Shown: positions 55,654-64,000 of the stretch, piece by piece | How the letters are laid out: each line of letters starts with the position of its first letter | Numbering within the stretch: the stretch's first letter is position 1 | Assembly: GCF_002355855.1 (NCBI RefSeq) | Contig: NZ_AP017655.1 | Span: 620,001-684,000 of the forward strand | DNA: 64,000 nucleotides | Reading direction: 5' to 3' | DNA from: Sphingobium cloacae | GTDB lineage: Bacteria > Pseudomonadota > Alphaproteobacteria > Sphingomonadales > Sphingomonadaceae | The notes under the pieces: generated by a model | The model's database searches: none | What the model saw: only the letters and a program-made list of their open reading frames with translations | Told to the model about the DNA's origin: nothing | Position numbers and translations under genes: made by a program

Positions 55654-57003
55654 GTGACAATCTCCAAGGAAATCGTGCGGCTTCGTCTGTATCTGCTCTG
55701 CTTGTTGGGCGACATGGCGGCGCTGTTCCTGTCCTTCCTCGTCGCGAATTTCCTCGTTCTGGGCGCCTGGGCGGGCGAGCCGGGCAAGCCTCATGGCCTC
55801 GTCATGTTCGCCATGGTCGCGCCGCTTTATGCGCTGCTGGCGGTGCAGGGCGGGGCCTATGGCATCCATATGCTTCAGGATCTGAAGCGCGGCATCTTCC
55901 GCGCCCTTTTGGCCCTGGCGCAAGCGGCGCTGCTGATGCTGCTGATCGTCTATCTGGGCAAGATCGCCGAGCAGCTTTCGCGCCTGACCTTCCTCACCGG
56001 CCTGTTGCTGTCGGCGGTGGGGGTGGCGATGGTCCGCCTCGCCATCGGCCGCCTTGGCGACCGGCTGCTGGGCCAGGTGCCGCATCTGACCGCCGTCATC
56101 ATGGATGGCGTGGCCATCGACACCGGGCCGCATATGCTGGTCATCCCGGCCGACGCCGCCGATCTCCGCCCCGAACGGCACGATGCCGACATGGCCGCCC
56201 GTCTCGCCGCGCTGGTCGGCATGGCGGAGCGGGTGATCGTCGCCTGTCCGCTCGAACGCATGGACGACTGGTCGGCGGCGCTCAAGTCCCTGTCGGCGCG
56301 GGGCGAGATCGTCGTGCCGGAACTGCTCCGGTTCGCCCCCGCGCGCGTCGACGAGTTCGCCGGGCAGCCCACCATCATCGTCGCGGGCGGTCCGTTCCAG
56401 TTCCGCGACCGCATCGTCAAGCGGCTGTTCGACGTGACGGTGGCCAGCGCCGCGACCATCATCCTGTCGCCCGTGCTGATCGCGGCGGCGCTGGCGGTGA
56501 AGCTGACCAGCCCCGGCCCGGTCCTGTTCCGCCAGCCCCGCATCGGGCGCGACGCGCGGCCCTTCAACATCTACAAGTTCCGGTCCATGCGGATCGAGGC
56601 CAGCGATCGCAAGGCCGACAGGCTCACCGCCCGCGACGACGATCGCGTGACGCCGCTGGGCCGTTTCCTGCGCCGCACCAGCATCGATGAACTTCCCCAG
56701 CTTTTCAACGTCCTGCGCGGTGACATGAGCATCGTGGGGCCACGCCCGCACGCCGCCGCCGCCAAGGCGGGCGACAGCCTCTACTGGGAAGTCGACGCCC
56801 GCTATTGGGAAAGGCATTGCATCAAGCCCGGCATGACCGGCTTGGCGCAGGTGCGCGGGCATCGGGGATCGACCGACCATCATCAGGACCTGATCGACCG
56901 GCTCCAGTCGGACCTCGAATATGTGACCGAATGGTCGATCCTGCGCGACATCCGCATCATCGTGATGACGCTGGGCGTGCTCGTGCATCACAAGGCCTAT
57001 TGA
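55654..57003 (+). CDS. Polyprenyl-phosphate sugar-1-phosphate transferase (WcaJ/GumD-like)
   Basis: A ~449-aa initiating glycosyltransferase of the bacterial sugar transferase family. Four to five N-terminal membrane helices (LYLLCLLGDMAALFLSFLVANFL ...) precede a CoA-binding-like region and the C-terminal catalytic domain: KRLFDVTVASAATIILSPVLIAAALAVKLTSPGPVLFRQPRIGRDARPFNIYKFRSMR, RTSIDELPQLFNVLRGDMSIVGPRPH, GMTGLAQVRGHRG. It loads the first sugar phosphate on undecaprenyl phosphate. GTG 55654 is chosen because the protein then starts right before helix one; an ATG at 55540 would add a non-homologous leader. First gene of the polysaccharide cluster. Confidence 0.92.
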   Translation: MTISKEIVRLRLYLLCLLGDMAALFLSFLVANFLVLGAWAGEPGKPHGLVMFAMVAPLYALLAVQGGAYGIHMLQDLKRGIFRALLALAQAALLMLLIVYLGKIAEQLSRLTFLTGLLLSAVGVAMVRLAIGRLGDRLLGQVPHLTAVIMDGVAIDTGPHMLVIPADAADLRPERHDADMAARLAALVGMAERVIVACPLERMDDWSAALKSLSARGEIVVPELLRFAPARVDEFAGQPTIIVAGGPFQFRDRIVKRLFDVTVASAATIILSPVLIAAALAVKLTSPGPVLFRQPRIGRDARPFNIYKFRSMRIEASDRKADRLTARDDDRVTPLGRFLRRTSIDELPQLFNVLRGDMSIVGPRPHAAAAKAGDSLYWEVDARYWERHCIKPGMTGLAQVRGHRGSTDHHQDLIDRLQSDLEYVTEWSILRDIRIIVMTLGVLVHHKAY

Positions 57004-57007
57004 TCCG

Positions 57008-58141
57008 GTGGCGACGCTCGACCTGGTCCTTGCGCTGGTCCTGTTGCTGTCGCTGGCGGCGGTCGCCTGGCCGTTCCTGCCCTATCCGCTGATCCTGCGC
57101 GCCTTGCCGACGAAGCCGGAGCATCCCGCGCCCGGCCCGCAACCTTCCGCCTCGCTGCTGTTCTGCGCCTATAATGAAGCGGCCGCCATGCCGGAGAAGC
57201 TCGCCAATCTCGCGATGTTGAAGGCGCGCCATCCCGACCTGGAACTCCTCGCCTTCGATGATGGTTCGTCCGACGCCACCGCCGCGCTGATCGAAGGGCA
57301 GGGCGACCTCGTCGCGCTGATCCGCGGGCCGGGCCGCAGCGGCAAGGCGCATGGCATGAAGCAACTCGCCGCCCGCGCGCGCGGAGACGTGCTGATCTTC
57401 ACCGACGCCAATGTGCTGTTGGATGCCGACGCCATCGGCAATCTGCTCGCCCGCTATGCCGACCCGGAAATCGGCGGTGTGCTGGGCTCGCTGCATTATA
57501 TCGGCGAGGGCGAGAGCGCCACCGCTTCGGTCGGCTCGCTCTATTGGCGGATCGAGGAGCGGCTCAAGGACGAGGAATCGCGCACCGGCAACGTGCTGGG
57601 CGCGGATGGATCGATATTCTCCATCCGCCGGTCGCTTTATCCCGATTTCCCCGACAGCGTGCTGGACGACCTCACCGTGTCCATGGCCGTGGTCTTCGCG
57701 GGCAAGCGGCTGGTGAAGGCGAAGGAGGTGATCGCCCGCGAACGGCTCGTCGCGGCGCGAGGCGACGAATATCGGCGCAAGGTCCGCATCGCCGCCCGCG
57801 CCTGGCACACCCACCGCCATCTGCGCCCGCAACTGCGCCGCATGAGGGCGCTCGACCGCTTCAAATATGCCTCGCGCAAGATCGTGCGCTGGTTCGGCGG
57901 TCTCTTCATCCTGACGGGCGCGCTCGCGGCGTCGGCTTTGGCGTGGCGGATTTCGCCATGGCTTTTGGGCGCGGGAATGTTGGGCGCGGCTCTACTGGCG
58001 GGCATCGCCGCCCGCGCCAAAAGCGGCCCCGTCGCCGCGCTGGCCGACATCCTCATCGCCTATGCCGCCACCTTGCAGGGCGTCGCAAAGGCCATGCGGG
58101 GCCGCACCGTCACCGTCTGGAATCCCGCCCAATCACGCTGA
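57008..58141 (+). CDS. Family 2 glycosyltransferase, membrane-bound
   Basis: A 377-aa GT2 enzyme starting at GTG 57008, 4 nt past the sugar transferase stop. An N-terminal helix (LVLALVLLLSLAAVAWPFLPYPLIL) is followed by the GT-A fold: SLLFCAYNEAAAMPEKLANLAML, LAFDDGSSDATAAL, DVLIFTDANVLLDADAI (DxD-like DAN), EERLKDEESRTGNVLGADGSIFSIRRSLYPDFP and a RAWHTHRHL motif in place of QxxRW; two or three C-terminal helices follow (FGGLFILTGALAASALAW ...). It probably adds a sugar to the lipid-linked unit on the cytoplasmic side. Confidence 0.92.
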   Translation: MATLDLVLALVLLLSLAAVAWPFLPYPLILRALPTKPEHPAPGPQPSASLLFCAYNEAAAMPEKLANLAMLKARHPDLELLAFDDGSSDATAALIEGQGDLVALIRGPGRSGKAHGMKQLAARARGDVLIFTDANVLLDADAIGNLLARYADPEIGGVLGSLHYIGEGESATASVGSLYWRIEERLKDEESRTGNVLGADGSIFSIRRSLYPDFPDSVLDDLTVSMAVVFAGKRLVKAKEVIARERLVAARGDEYRRKVRIAARAWHTHRHLRPQLRRMRALDRFKYASRKIVRWFGGLFILTGALAASALAWRISPWLLGAGMLGAALLAGIAARAKSGPVAALADILIAYAATLQGVAKAMRGRTVTVWNPAQSR

Positions 58142-58204
58142 TCCCCCTCGCCAAAGCCGGTGCATATTGTATAGGCCGGTCCCTGTCCTCATGCGGAGAA
58201 TGGC

Positions 58205-58957
58205 GTGATTACTGTTCAGCGGGTGGTCAAAGCCGCCGGCAAACATCTGACCAAGGCGGGCCTCAAGCTCCGCAAATCGCTGGGCGCGCGCACGACCCGA
58301 TCCTGCCCGGCTTGCGGCAGGGCGGTCGTCGGCTTCTTCCGCTATGGTGACAATGGCGAATGGGGCTGCCCCGAATGCGGCGCCTCGCCGCGCGAAAGGC
58401 TGATGAACCATCTGATCGCGCAGGGCGTGCTGAGCGTTCCCACCGATGGTGCGATCCTCCACATGGCGCCCAATGAAGCCAGCCTCGTCCGCCGTTTTTC
58501 CGCCGCGAAGGATTATGCGCCTGCCGACCTCGATCCTTCCCGCTACACGGTGCCGGACATGCGGCGCGTCGACCTCATGGAACTGGACGAAGCGGACCGC
58601 TACGACCTGTTCTACGCCAGTCACGTCATGGAGCATGTGCCCGACGATCGCGCCGTGCTCGGCAACATCCTGCGCGCGCTGAAGCCCGGCGGAGAGGCAT
58701 GGCTGATCGTGCCCCTCTGGGACAGGCCGACAGAAGACGGCAGTTTCGACATCCCCCCGCGCGAACGGGAACGGCGCTTCGGCCAATGGGACCATGTGCG
58801 CCAATATGGCCCCGACTTCGCTGACCGCATCAGGGAAGCGGGCTTCGATCTGGAAGAGATCGGCGCGGCCTCCATCGACGCGGGGACGCGCTATCTCCAC
58901 GCACTCGACGACCGGCTGTTCCGCGCCCGCAAGCCTGGCGGAGCCATGCGCCGGTGA
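58205..58957 (+). CDS. Zn-ribbon-containing SAM-dependent methyltransferase
   Basis: A 250-aa class I methyltransferase with an N-terminal zinc ribbon (CPACG at ~35 and CPECG at ~57). The methyltransferase part resembles Methyltransf_11: ADLDPSRYTVPDMRRVDLMELDEADRYDLFYASHVMEHVPDDRAVLGNILRALKPGGEAWLIVP, and QWDHVRQYGPDFADRIREAGFDLEEIG. The glycine-rich motif I is reduced to GAILHMAPNEASLV, a feature of this group. GTG 58205; the stop overlaps the flippase start (GTGA). A methyl- or tailoring step on the polysaccharide is likely, target unknown. Confidence 0.88.
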   Translation: MITVQRVVKAAGKHLTKAGLKLRKSLGARTTRSCPACGRAVVGFFRYGDNGEWGCPECGASPRERLMNHLIAQGVLSVPTDGAILHMAPNEASLVRRFSAAKDYAPADLDPSRYTVPDMRRVDLMELDEADRYDLFYASHVMEHVPDDRAVLGNILRALKPGGEAWLIVPLWDRPTEDGSFDIPPRERERRFGQWDHVRQYGPDFADRIREAGFDLEEIGAASIDAGTRYLHALDDRLFRARKPGGAMRR

Positions 58958-60282
58958 GCAGGCAGGCAGCCGGGGGGCTGCTCGCCCGCGTGGAGGGATC
59001 GGCGCGTATCCTCGCGCTGGTGAAGCTCGCCAATGTCGGACTGGTGCTGATCTGGGGCTTTGCCGTCACCTATGTCTTCGTCCGGGTGTTGCCGCTGACG
59101 GAGTTTCAGGCGTTCCTTCTGCTCGTCGCGTTCGGCAATTTCACCATCTCGGCGGAGTTCGGCCTCACCAGCATCATCTATGCCCGGTTGCGGCGGCACT
59201 GGCTGGGGAGCGGCGCGGAAGCCGATGACGGCGGCTTCCGGCGGGAGGAGATGGGCGTCCTGTTCCTCTTCCTTGCCCTGCTGGTCGCGGGCGGGGTGGC
59301 GGTCCTGCTGGTCGCGCTGGCGGCGGGCGGCCTCAGGACGGGGATGCCGCTGCTCTTCATCCTCTTCTTCCTCTCGGCCTGCCTCAACCTGCCGGGCCTG
59401 CTCGCCAAGCGGGCGTTGGCGGCGGTGGACGGCAATTTCATCTGGGAGGCGCTCGATTGTTTGCGCCGGGTGATGACCATCGCGCTTCTGCTGGCGATCC
59501 TGCGCGGGATGGACCCGCGTTTGTCGGTGGCGCTGCAACTGGGCGTCAGCATCGCGGTGATCGGCTATGCCATCGCGTTGGTGCATCGGCGGCTGGGCAT
59601 GGGCGCGGGGCACTGGCTGGCTTTCCGCGTCGGCGGCGGTCATGTGCGGCGGCATTATCTGCGCGACATCGGCGCGTCGGCCGCGTTCACCCTGTCCGAC
59701 ATCCTGGCCTATAACGCGCCCTATTTCACCATCGCCGCCGCCACCCATGACGCGCGGCCGATGCTGTTGTTCGATTTCTTCTTCAAGATGTCGCGGGCGC
59801 TTTCGATGCTGGTGCGGGCGGCGGTGGAGGCCGCGCTGCCCCGCATCACCCGCGCCTTCCACGCCGGCGACGGACCGCGCCTGCGGCAGTTGATGGGAAG
59901 AGCGCTGGGCGTTGCGCTGTTCTTCGCGGCGGTAGCGTCGGTATCGCTGCTGCTGGTGGGCCGCTGGCTGTTCGACCGGCTGTTCGACGGGCGGGCGGCC
60001 ATCGGCCTGCCCGAACTGTTGCTGATCGACCTGGCCCTGCTGTCGCTCGCCGTCATTGGCGTGTCGGTCTATGTGCAGGGCGCCCTGGGGCGTTTCCCGC
60101 TGCTCTTGCGGCGATCGCTGCCGTTCCTCGCAGGATCGCTGCTCAGCGTTCCGCTCGCTCTCCTGCTGTGGCCGGGGCACTTCGACACCGCTTTTCTGGC
60201 CCTCTATGCCGCGACGCTGGCCGGAGCCGCCTTGCTGCATGCCTTCTCGCTGCGCCGCCTCGCAAGAGAAGCGCGGCCGTGA
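58954..60282 (+). CDS. Wzx-like polysaccharide flippase (MOP superfamily)
   Basis: A 442-aa integral membrane protein with 12-14 hydrophobic helices, e.g. ILALVKLANVGLVLIWGFAVTYVF, VLFLFLALLVAGGVAVLLVALAA, MPLLFILFFLSACLNL and ALFFAAVASVSLLLVGRWL. No enzymatic motif is present. GTG 58954 overlaps the methyltransferase stop by 4 nt, and its own stop overlaps the GT4 start. Topology and position suggest the flippase that moves the lipid-linked oligosaccharide across the membrane. The family call rests on topology and context. Confidence 0.82.
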   Translation: MSRQAAGGLLARVEGSARILALVKLANVGLVLIWGFAVTYVFVRVLPLTEFQAFLLLVAFGNFTISAEFGLTSIIYARLRRHWLGSGAEADDGGFRREEMGVLFLFLALLVAGGVAVLLVALAAGGLRTGMPLLFILFFLSACLNLPGLLAKRALAAVDGNFIWEALDCLRRVMTIALLLAILRGMDPRLSVALQLGVSIAVIGYAIALVHRRLGMGAGHWLAFRVGGGHVRRHYLRDIGASAAFTLSDILAYNAPYFTIAAATHDARPMLLFDFFFKMSRALSMLVRAAVEAALPRITRAFHAGDGPRLRQLMGRALGVALFFAAVASVSLLLVGRWLFDRLFDGRAAIGLPELLLIDLALLSLAVIGVSVYVQGALGRFPLLLRRSLPFLAGSLLSVPLALLLWPGHFDTAFLALYAATLAGAALLHAFSLRRLAREARP

Positions 60283-61424
60283 AGATCGCCATGGTCGATC
60301 CCTCGCTCTTCACCGGGCGCTACGACGACAGCCTTTGCGCGGCCCTGGGCGCGGAGGGGCAGGAGGTGACGCTCTTCGGCCGCCCCTTGCGCGCGACGGA
60401 TGCCTTCGCCCCTCGCCATTATCGCCATGTCGCGCGTTTCTTCCGCCGCAGCGAAGCCGTGCGCGAGCGGCTGGGGGAGGGCCGCGCCTTCCGCCTGCTG
60501 AAAGCCGCCGAATATGGATGGACCTGCGCGCTGGGCGGCCTCGGCGATCTGGCCGATGCCGATGTGCTCCATTTCCAGTGGCTCCCGCTGGCGTCCGTCG
60601 ACCGCATGATGCTGCGCCGTTTGCGGCAGCGCGCCGCGCTGGTCCACACGGTCCATAACGCGGACGCCTATCATGCCGATGCGGGCTTTCAGGGGCGGGG
60701 CTATCGTGCGCTGCTCGATCTGTTCGACGCGCTGATCGTCCATGGCGACACGACGCGGGAGGCGCTGATCGGCCAAGGCGTCTGTGCCAGCCGCATCCAT
60801 GTCACCCCGCATCCGCCCATGCGCCTCGCCCCGGCCGCGCCCGAAGACCTGGCCGCCATCGCCGATCCGGTCCGCCCACGCCTGCTCTTCTTCGGCACGA
60901 TCCGTCCCTATAAGGGCGTGGATCTGCTGATCGAAGCCTGCCTGTCGCTCTGGCAGGCCGGACAGGATTTCGAACTGGTTCTGGCCGGAAAGCCCTTTAT
61001 GGACGTCGCGCCCCTGATCGAAGCCGTGCGCCGTGCGGGCTTTGCCGACCGGCTGCTGTGCGATTTCGGTTTCCTGCGCGAACAGAGGCTGGACGCGCAT
61101 ATGGCCAAGGCGGACATCCTCGTCTTCCCCTATCGCCATATCGATTCGAGCGGCGCGTTCCTGTCCGCGCTCCACCACGGCAAGGCGATGGTGACGTCCG
61201 ACGCAGGCATGTTCGCTGCTTTGCCAGAGCCGGCGGCGGCTCGCTTCCCGGCGGGAAATGCGCCCGCTCTTGCACAAGCCCTCTTGCCGCTGCTGCAAAG
61301 CCCCGCCATCAGGCAGGCGAGCGGTGGGCAGGCGCGCGCTTACGGGAAAGACATGGGCGATTGGAAGGACATGGCCTTGGCGACGATCGGCATCTACCGC
61401 AAAGCCATGGATGCCCGCCCGTGA
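60279..61424 (+). CDS. Family 4 (GT-B) glycosyltransferase
   Basis: A 381-aa GT4 enzyme starting at GTG 60279 inside the flippase stop codon. N-terminal Rossmann half with VKIAMVDPSLFTGRYDDSLCAALGAEGQEVTLFGR and DADVLHFQWLPLASVDRMMLRRLRQRAALVHTVHNADAYHADAG; C-terminal half with RPRLLFFGTIRPYKGVDLLIEACL, DFELVLAGKPF, and the donor-binding KADILVFPYRHIDSSGAFLSALHHGKAMVTSDAG. The usual EGxGLxxxE is replaced by SSGAFLSAL, typical for a GT4 subgroup. Likely extends the repeat unit. Confidence 0.92.
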   Translation: MKIAMVDPSLFTGRYDDSLCAALGAEGQEVTLFGRPLRATDAFAPRHYRHVARFFRRSEAVRERLGEGRAFRLLKAAEYGWTCALGGLGDLADADVLHFQWLPLASVDRMMLRRLRQRAALVHTVHNADAYHADAGFQGRGYRALLDLFDALIVHGDTTREALIGQGVCASRIHVTPHPPMRLAPAAPEDLAAIADPVRPRLLFFGTIRPYKGVDLLIEACLSLWQAGQDFELVLAGKPFMDVAPLIEAVRRAGFADRLLCDFGFLREQRLDAHMAKADILVFPYRHIDSSGAFLSALHHGKAMVTSDAGMFAALPEPAAARFPAGNAPALAQALLPLLQSPAIRQASGGQARAYGKDMGDWKDMALATIGIYRKAMDARP

Positions 61425-62173
61425 ACCGCTATGGGCGCGAACTGTCGGATCGCTGGCGCGCGATGCGGCTGGCCATGGGCGGACGTGTCCATCAATATCC
61501 CGAAATTCAGGCGTTGCGGCGCTTTCTGGCCGCGTTCAAGGTGGATTGCGTGTTCGACGTAGGCGCCAATCGCGGCCAATATGCCACCATGCTGCGAAAG
61601 GATGCGGCCTTCACCGGCACCATCCTCTCCTTCGAGCCGAACCCGGATATTTTCGCCGAACTTTCCCGCCATGCCGCATCGGACCGGCGCTGGCATGTCT
61701 TCAACATGGCCTTGTCCGACTTCGACGGCACGGCCGGTTTCAACATCATGGCCGCCGACCAATTCAGTTCCCTCAAGAAACCGGCCGCCGGGCAAGATGC
61801 CATCTTCGCGGAGCGCAACAAGGTCACACGTACCGTCGAGATGGAGTGCCGGAGGCTGGAAAACCTGCTGCCGCAATTGCAGGCTGCTCATGGCTTCGCG
61901 CGTCCCTTCCTGAAAATGGACACGCAGGGCCATGACCTTTCCGTCTGCGAAGGGGCGGGCGGGGCGCTGGGCATGATGACAGGCGTCCAGACGGAACTGG
62001 GCGTCCGCCCGATCTATGAAGGCGGGACTGGCTATCGCGCCATGATCGACTGGCTGGCGGAGCATGGCTTCGTCCCCTCGGCCTTCTTCGCCAACAACAA
62101 GGGGCATTTTCCCCTGCTGGTCGAAATGGACGGCATCTTCGTCAATCAAGCCTTGTTGGCGGCGGCGGATTGA
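61421..62173 (+). CDS. FkbM-family methyltransferase
   Basis: A 250-aa protein starting at GTG 61421, overlapping the GT4 stop. It has the FkbM profile: ALRRFLAAFKVDCVFDVGANRGQYATMLRKDAAFTGTILSFEPNPDIFAELS (SAM site VGANRGQ), VFNMALSDFDGTAGFNIM, PFLKMDTQGHDLSVCEGAG and GVQTELGVRPIYEGGTGYRAMIDWLAEHGF. FkbM enzymes O-methylate sugars or polyketides; here a sugar hydroxyl of the exported glycan is likely. Its stop and the next ATG share one base (TGATG). Confidence 0.9.
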   Translation: MNRYGRELSDRWRAMRLAMGGRVHQYPEIQALRRFLAAFKVDCVFDVGANRGQYATMLRKDAAFTGTILSFEPNPDIFAELSRHAASDRRWHVFNMALSDFDGTAGFNIMAADQFSSLKKPAAGQDAIFAERNKVTRTVEMECRRLENLLPQLQAAHGFARPFLKMDTQGHDLSVCEGAGGALGMMTGVQTELGVRPIYEGGTGYRAMIDWLAEHGFVPSAFFANNKGHFPLLVEMDGIFVNQALLAAAD

Positions 62174-63918
62174 TGCGGCCGGGCGACCCTTCCCGGATCG
62201 GCGCGGCCAGGCTGTTCCAGGCAGGCGCATTGGGGCTGGCCTGCTGGCTGATCGCGACATTCTTTTGGCACATTACCTTCGGGCAGGGCGCAAGCCTGCC
62301 GGTGATCCTGTTCCTGGATCAGGATTTCCCCGCGCTGCTGACCGGTCTGTTGCTGTTCGCGCTGGCCGTGCCTTTCGCGGAAGGCAGGGGATTCAGCCTG
62401 CCGGCCCCCAAGGCGCGGATCGTCATTCCTCTCGTCGTGCTGTTCGGTCTCGTCGCGTGGGCCGGTCATTATCTTCTGTTCCAGAATTACGCCATCTCCC
62501 GCGATGAGGAAGTGGCCCGCTTCGCCGCCGCCTATATTCGCGAAGGATTGTTCGCGCGCCCCATCCCGGCGGAATGGGAGCCTTATCGCCGTGCGATCAT
62601 GCCGGAATTCTTCTCCCCCTTCGGCGCGGCGGATTATTGGACGGCCGCCTATCTGCCGGTGAACAGCGCCATACAGGCCCTGTTCTGGCAACTGGGCGAC
62701 CCCAATCTGGCCGGGCCGGTGCTGCTGGTCGCGGGGCTGATCGCGCTCTGGCGCGTGGCGCTCCATCTTTTCCCGGATCGGCCCGACGCCGTCTGGGTGA
62801 CGATGCTGCTGGCGCTGTCTTCGGCGCAGCTCTGGATCACGGCGATGACGCCCTATGCCATGACCGGCCATTTCGCGCTCAACATGATCTGGCTGGCGCT
62901 GGTGCTGCGCGGCGGGTGGCTGTCCCATCTGGTCGCGGGGCTGGTGGCGCTGGTCGCGGCGGGCCTGCACCAGTGGCATTTCCCGCCGATCTTCATCGCG
63001 CCCTTCATCCTCTGGATGCTGCTCGGGCGGCGATGGGCGGTCGCGGTCTTTCATATCCTGATCCTGATCCTGATCGTCATCGTCTGGGCGAAGCTGTGGC
63101 CCGGTTTCCTGACGCATGTGCTGGGGCCGCCCATGGACGTGCGCCCGTCGGCGGGCGTGGCCGACAAGGTCGGCAGCCTCTTCGAACGGCTGGGCGACCG
63201 TTGGCAGCCGCTGGTCAACATCACCCGCTTCATCGCGTGGAACAATATCCTGATGGTGCCGCTGGCGGTGCTGGGCGTGGCCGCGATGCACTGGCGCAAG
63301 GCTCTTCGGGGGCAGGAGATCGCTTTGCCGCTGGCTCTGGGCTGCGTGGCGGGCTGCGGGCTGGCGCTCGCGCAGGGTTATGGCTGGGGCTATCGCTATG
63401 CCCATGGCTTCATCGGGCCTTTCTGCCTGCTGGCGGGGTTGGGCTGGGCGCGCTTCCGCCCGGCGGAAAGGATGCGGCCGGTCTTCATCGCGGTGGCGAT
63501 CACGCTGGCGACGGCGGGATTCCTCGCATGGCGGACGCATCTTTTCGTCGCGCCCTACGCCGCCAGTCACCGGATGATCGACGCTTCGCAGGCCGATGTG
63601 GTGCTGGTCGACCCGCGCGGCGGGCTGTTCGTCACCGATCTGGTGCGCGGGCGCAATGGCGTTCCGGGGCGGCCTATGGTGATGAATCTGGGCATGTTGA
63701 CGCTGGATCAGGTCGACACGCTCTGCGCCGACTATGTGGTCGAGCTGTTCGACCGCGCGGAGTTCCGCCCGCTCGGCGTGCCGCTGGCGCGTTGGAATCT
63801 GGGACGGATGGACGCGCTAAGAGCGCATATGAAGGCGGTGGGCTGCGACAAGCCCGTCCAACCACCGCTCCCGTCCACGCTGGAAGACGCCTTCAAGGCC
63901 GCAGGCGATGTCTTGTGA
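62173..63918 (+). CDS. Polytopic membrane protein (GT39-like or polymerase-like)
   Basis: A 581-aa protein with about 11-13 membrane helices (e.g. GALGLACWLIATFFWHITF, ALLTGLLLFALAVPF, IVIPLVVLFGLVAWAGHYLLF, LVAGLVALVAAGLHQWHFPPIFIAPFILWMLL) and a soluble C-terminal ~130 residues (HRMIDASQADVVLVDPRGGLFVTDLVRG...). An early periplasmic loop has ISRDEEVARFAAAYIREG, resembling the acidic loop 1 of GT-C glycosyltransferases of the ArnT/PMT type. I cannot tell a GT-C transferase from a Wzy-type polymerase. The ATG overlaps the FkbM stop by one base. It ends the coupled series of genes in the window; the last 82 bases contain no gene. Confidence 0.75.
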   Translation: MRPGDPSRIGAARLFQAGALGLACWLIATFFWHITFGQGASLPVILFLDQDFPALLTGLLLFALAVPFAEGRGFSLPAPKARIVIPLVVLFGLVAWAGHYLLFQNYAISRDEEVARFAAAYIREGLFARPIPAEWEPYRRAIMPEFFSPFGAADYWTAAYLPVNSAIQALFWQLGDPNLAGPVLLVAGLIALWRVALHLFPDRPDAVWVTMLLALSSAQLWITAMTPYAMTGHFALNMIWLALVLRGGWLSHLVAGLVALVAAGLHQWHFPPIFIAPFILWMLLGRRWAVAVFHILILILIVIVWAKLWPGFLTHVLGPPMDVRPSAGVADKVGSLFERLGDRWQPLVNITRFIAWNNILMVPLAVLGVAAMHWRKALRGQEIALPLALGCVAGCGLALAQGYGWGYRYAHGFIGPFCLLAGLGWARFRPAERMRPVFIAVAITLATAGFLAWRTHLFVAPYAASHRMIDASQADVVLVDPRGGLFVTDLVRGRNGVPGRPMVMNLGMLTLDQVDTLCADYVVELFDRAEFRPLGVPLARWNLGRMDALRAHMKAVGCDKPVQPPLPSTLEDAFKAAGDVL

Positions 63919-64000
63919 GGCAAGATTTGCGATAGAGCGGACGGTCTGCCTTCTAAACTCCGCTCTCCCGAAGGGCATGGCCGACCGCTTCGCCCCGCTC

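Noticed and set aside
55471..56991. Upstream 1.5-kb extension of the M28 peptidase reading frame
   Set aside because: It is antisense to the sugar transferase gene, is Gln/His/Arg-rich as typical for shadows of GC-rich genes, and the peptidase has a proper lipoprotein signal starting at 55470.

Overview
The window looks like chromosome of a sphingomonad (Sphingomonadaceae, Alphaproteobacteria). The evidence is high GC with strong GC3, many GTG/TTG starts with 4-nt gene overlaps, several TonB-dependent receptors, a FixLJ pair, and DUF3649-PepSY-DUF3325 and DUF2501 proteins of types common in that family. The assignment is inference from gene content; no rRNA or marker gene is present to settle it.

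Left part (1-7.6 kb), oxygen and copper: a FixJ-type regulator (cut by the window edge) and a heme-PAS FixL-type kinase, a small unknown protein, then divergent ompW and hemN separated by two FNR/FixK-type palindromes. A copper-resistance pair follows, multicopper oxidase copA and outer-membrane copB; copB carries 13 perfect 15-bp repeats. An AsmA-family protein faces this block.

Iron and efflux block (9.9-31.4 kb): three TonB-dependent receptors, a two-component system divergent from the first receptor, a double split-barrel (PNPOx-type) protein, a receptor-DUF3649-PepSY-DUF3325 operon, and a four-gene RND efflux set (outer-membrane factor divergent from mdtA-mdtB-mdtC). Four AT-rich Fur-box-like elements sit at the start of each receptor unit and between the two arms of the RND pump, so the block reads as one local iron regulon that includes the exporter.

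Catabolic operon (31.5-39.2 kb): a MarR regulator, a fused flavin monooxygenase/Old-Yellow-Enzyme protein of the 2-aminobenzoyl-CoA monooxygenase/reductase or salicylyl-CoA 5-hydroxylase type, an SDR, an enoyl-CoA hydratase, two acyl-CoA dehydrogenases (one glutaryl-CoA dehydrogenase-like) and a RidA protein. Together they suggest dearomatisation and beta-oxidation of an aromatic CoA thioester, with no CoA ligase in the cluster.

Accessory region (39.2-49.9 kb): a 1891-aa autotransporter with an exactly duplicated 305-bp segment; a run of decayed genes (SemiSWEET, vapC, and a frameshifted plasmid-type 'antitoxin' protein); an intact phd-vapC module with a palindromic operator; an IS5-family element with a -1 frameshift transposase abutting an IS481-family element; then tRNA-Lys.

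Right part (50-64 kb): folK divergent from a family 5 uracil-DNA glycosylase; the agmatine-to-putrescine pair aguA/aguB with a DUF2501 gene between them; an M28 lipoprotein peptidase; and a tightly packed polysaccharide cluster (polyprenyl-phosphate sugar transferase, GT2, Zn-ribbon methyltransferase, flippase, GT4, FkbM methyltransferase, polytopic membrane protein) that continues toward the window edge.
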